From assembly GCF_024399315.1 (NCBI RefSeq), contig NZ_CP075170.1, forward strand, positions 1,302,001-1,366,000: a stretch of DNA of 64,000 nucleotides. The letters run 5' to 3'. The notes below the pieces were generated by a model, which saw nothing but the letters and a program-made list of their open reading frames with translations, ran no database searches and was not told the origin of the DNA. Origin of the DNA: Chryseobacterium sp. MA9 (GTDB taxonomy: Bacteria; Bacteroidota; Bacteroidia; Flavobacteriales; Weeksellaceae). Below, in pieces: positions 63,338-64,000 of the stretch. A program made the position numbers and the translations under genes. Each line of letters starts with the position of its first letter. The first letter of the stretch is position 1.

Positions 63338-63778
63338 TTAAAGCAAATTATTTGTTATTATGTAGGATATTGCTTCGATAATATTTTTTATACCAATTCT
63401 TTCAAACAATTTGCTCCTGTGAAACTCTATGGTACTGGGTAACACAAACAATTGCTCTGCAATTTCTTCTATTTTTAATCCCCGAGGATAGAGTCCTATA
63501 ATTTCAGTTTTCCTTATTTTTAAGGTAATTTTACATTCTTCCGTTCATTTCCCTGTAAAGAGATTATATTTCCAATAGCTTTTTGAGGTATTGGATATGA
63601 TCCTGACATTTCATGCAGTCCGATTAATTGAATAGGGCACTACACAGACTATTTTAGAGATTTCTCCATTATCATCGAGTTCTAAAGTTGCAACACTGTG
63701 ATTAACAAGGGAATATTACACTGTCAGAATCTCAAAACCGGCGGCTCCCAATTCTCTTAACCAAGCGGGTATTCCCAT
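63338..63778 (-). pseudogene. Decayed LuxR-type regulator
   Basis: Minus-strand fragments in different frames. 63545 down to 63338 reads a LuxR-type HTH: KTEIIGLYPRGLKIEEIAEQ followed by LFVLPSTIEFHRSKLFERIG and a stop after TNNLL. Upstream pieces LELDDNGEISKIVCVVPYSI and GLHEMSGSYPIPQKAIGNII look like the end of a PAS-like sensor domain, in other frames and separated by stops. At least two frameshifts, so it is inactive. The piece at 63778 (starts MGIPAWLREL) is doubtful. Confidence 0.65.
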
Positions 63779-63781
63779 TTA

Positions 63782-63981
63782 TGCTAATCCGGTAAGTTCG
63801 GTATTATATTATATGTAAATAACATAAGTACAAAATCTACAGTGCTATTGGAAGGCTCATATCTACTGGAATAATTCTGAACAACGCTATTGATTTTAGC
63901 AATCTTATCAAAGGAATATATATAATAGAGATAGAAAATGGAGGTACAACTGTTCATAAAAAATTAATAAAAGAATCATAA
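63782..63981 (+). pseudogene. T9SS sorting-domain remnant
   Basis: Near 63786 the sequence reads NPVSSVLYY in one frame (the conserved NP start of type A sorting domains). After a shift, 63826-63981 reads KYKIYSAIGRLISTGIILN then AIDFSNLIKGIYIIEIENG and ends KKLIKES, the standard end of a T9SS C-terminal domain. No upstream body of the gene is present; the sequence left of it is the LuxR remnant on the other strand. Broken copy of an exported protein's tail. Confidence 0.65.
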
Positions 63982-64000
63982 TTGATTTTTAAAAAAGAAT

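Overview
The window looks like chromosomal DNA of a Flavobacteriales bacterium, most likely Chryseobacterium or a close Weeksellaceae relative. The basis is AT-rich intergenic DNA, Bacteroidota-type promoters (TAnnTTTG at -7), a type IX secretion sorting domain, double-glycine leader peptides, an Hc1-like histone-type protein and the flavobacterial style of the encoded proteins. I saw no rRNA, tRNA or CRISPR array.

Layout. 1-3 kb: end of a DUF4180 gene, then two secreted surface-type proteins behind a long structured leader. 3-12 kb (mostly minus strand): two SDR-type enzymes, a membrane AraC regulator, a rhomboid protease, and topoisomerase IV as parE - small membrane protein - parC. 12-17 kb: a LytS-like periplasmic-sensor kinase, its LytTR response regulator and a PKD/T9SS protein. 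17-36 kb: housekeeping and accessory genes (methionine-type aminotransferase, SDR, AraC, YchF, ferritin, a GHL10-type lipoprotein, TypA, YceI, a TonB-plug-like protein, Tex, a HAD phosphatase, an M28 peptidase). Three isolated small double-Gly leader peptides with Cys-rich cores lie among them. 37-47 kb: a regulator-rich stretch (MocR/GNAT, AraC/MFS, MarR/USP, Crp, HxlR/azoreductase) with several readable operators, RidA, and an M20 amidohydrolase broken by a frameshift. 47.4-53 kb: a four-gene operon combining a sugar-dehydrogenase-like FAD/[3Fe-4S] pair, a VioB-like ferritin-fold protein and a predicted beta-barrel protein.

The most unusual region is 53-58.9 kb. Two near-identical TetR genes each face a pair of short intergenic transcription units (A,B and C,D). 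Each unit has the palindrome TTAGACACT-N4-AGTGTCTAA or a close variant, a TATATTTG -7 box, about 125-165 nt of related sequence without a conserved ORF, and in at least three of four copies a strong intrinsic terminator. No gene on the same strand follows any of them. I read this as a duplicated module of one autoregulated TetR repressor plus two TetR-controlled small RNAs. Between A and B lies an intact IS1595-family transposon (54165-57354) with 23-bp imperfect inverted ends, a perfect 8-bp target duplication (AAAAATTA) and five passenger genes, so A and B were adjacent before it arrived.

58.9-62.6 kb is an oxidative pentose phosphate operon (gnd-zwf-pgl, minus strand). The last 0.7 kb holds two decayed genes: a LuxR-type regulator and a T9SS sorting-domain tail.
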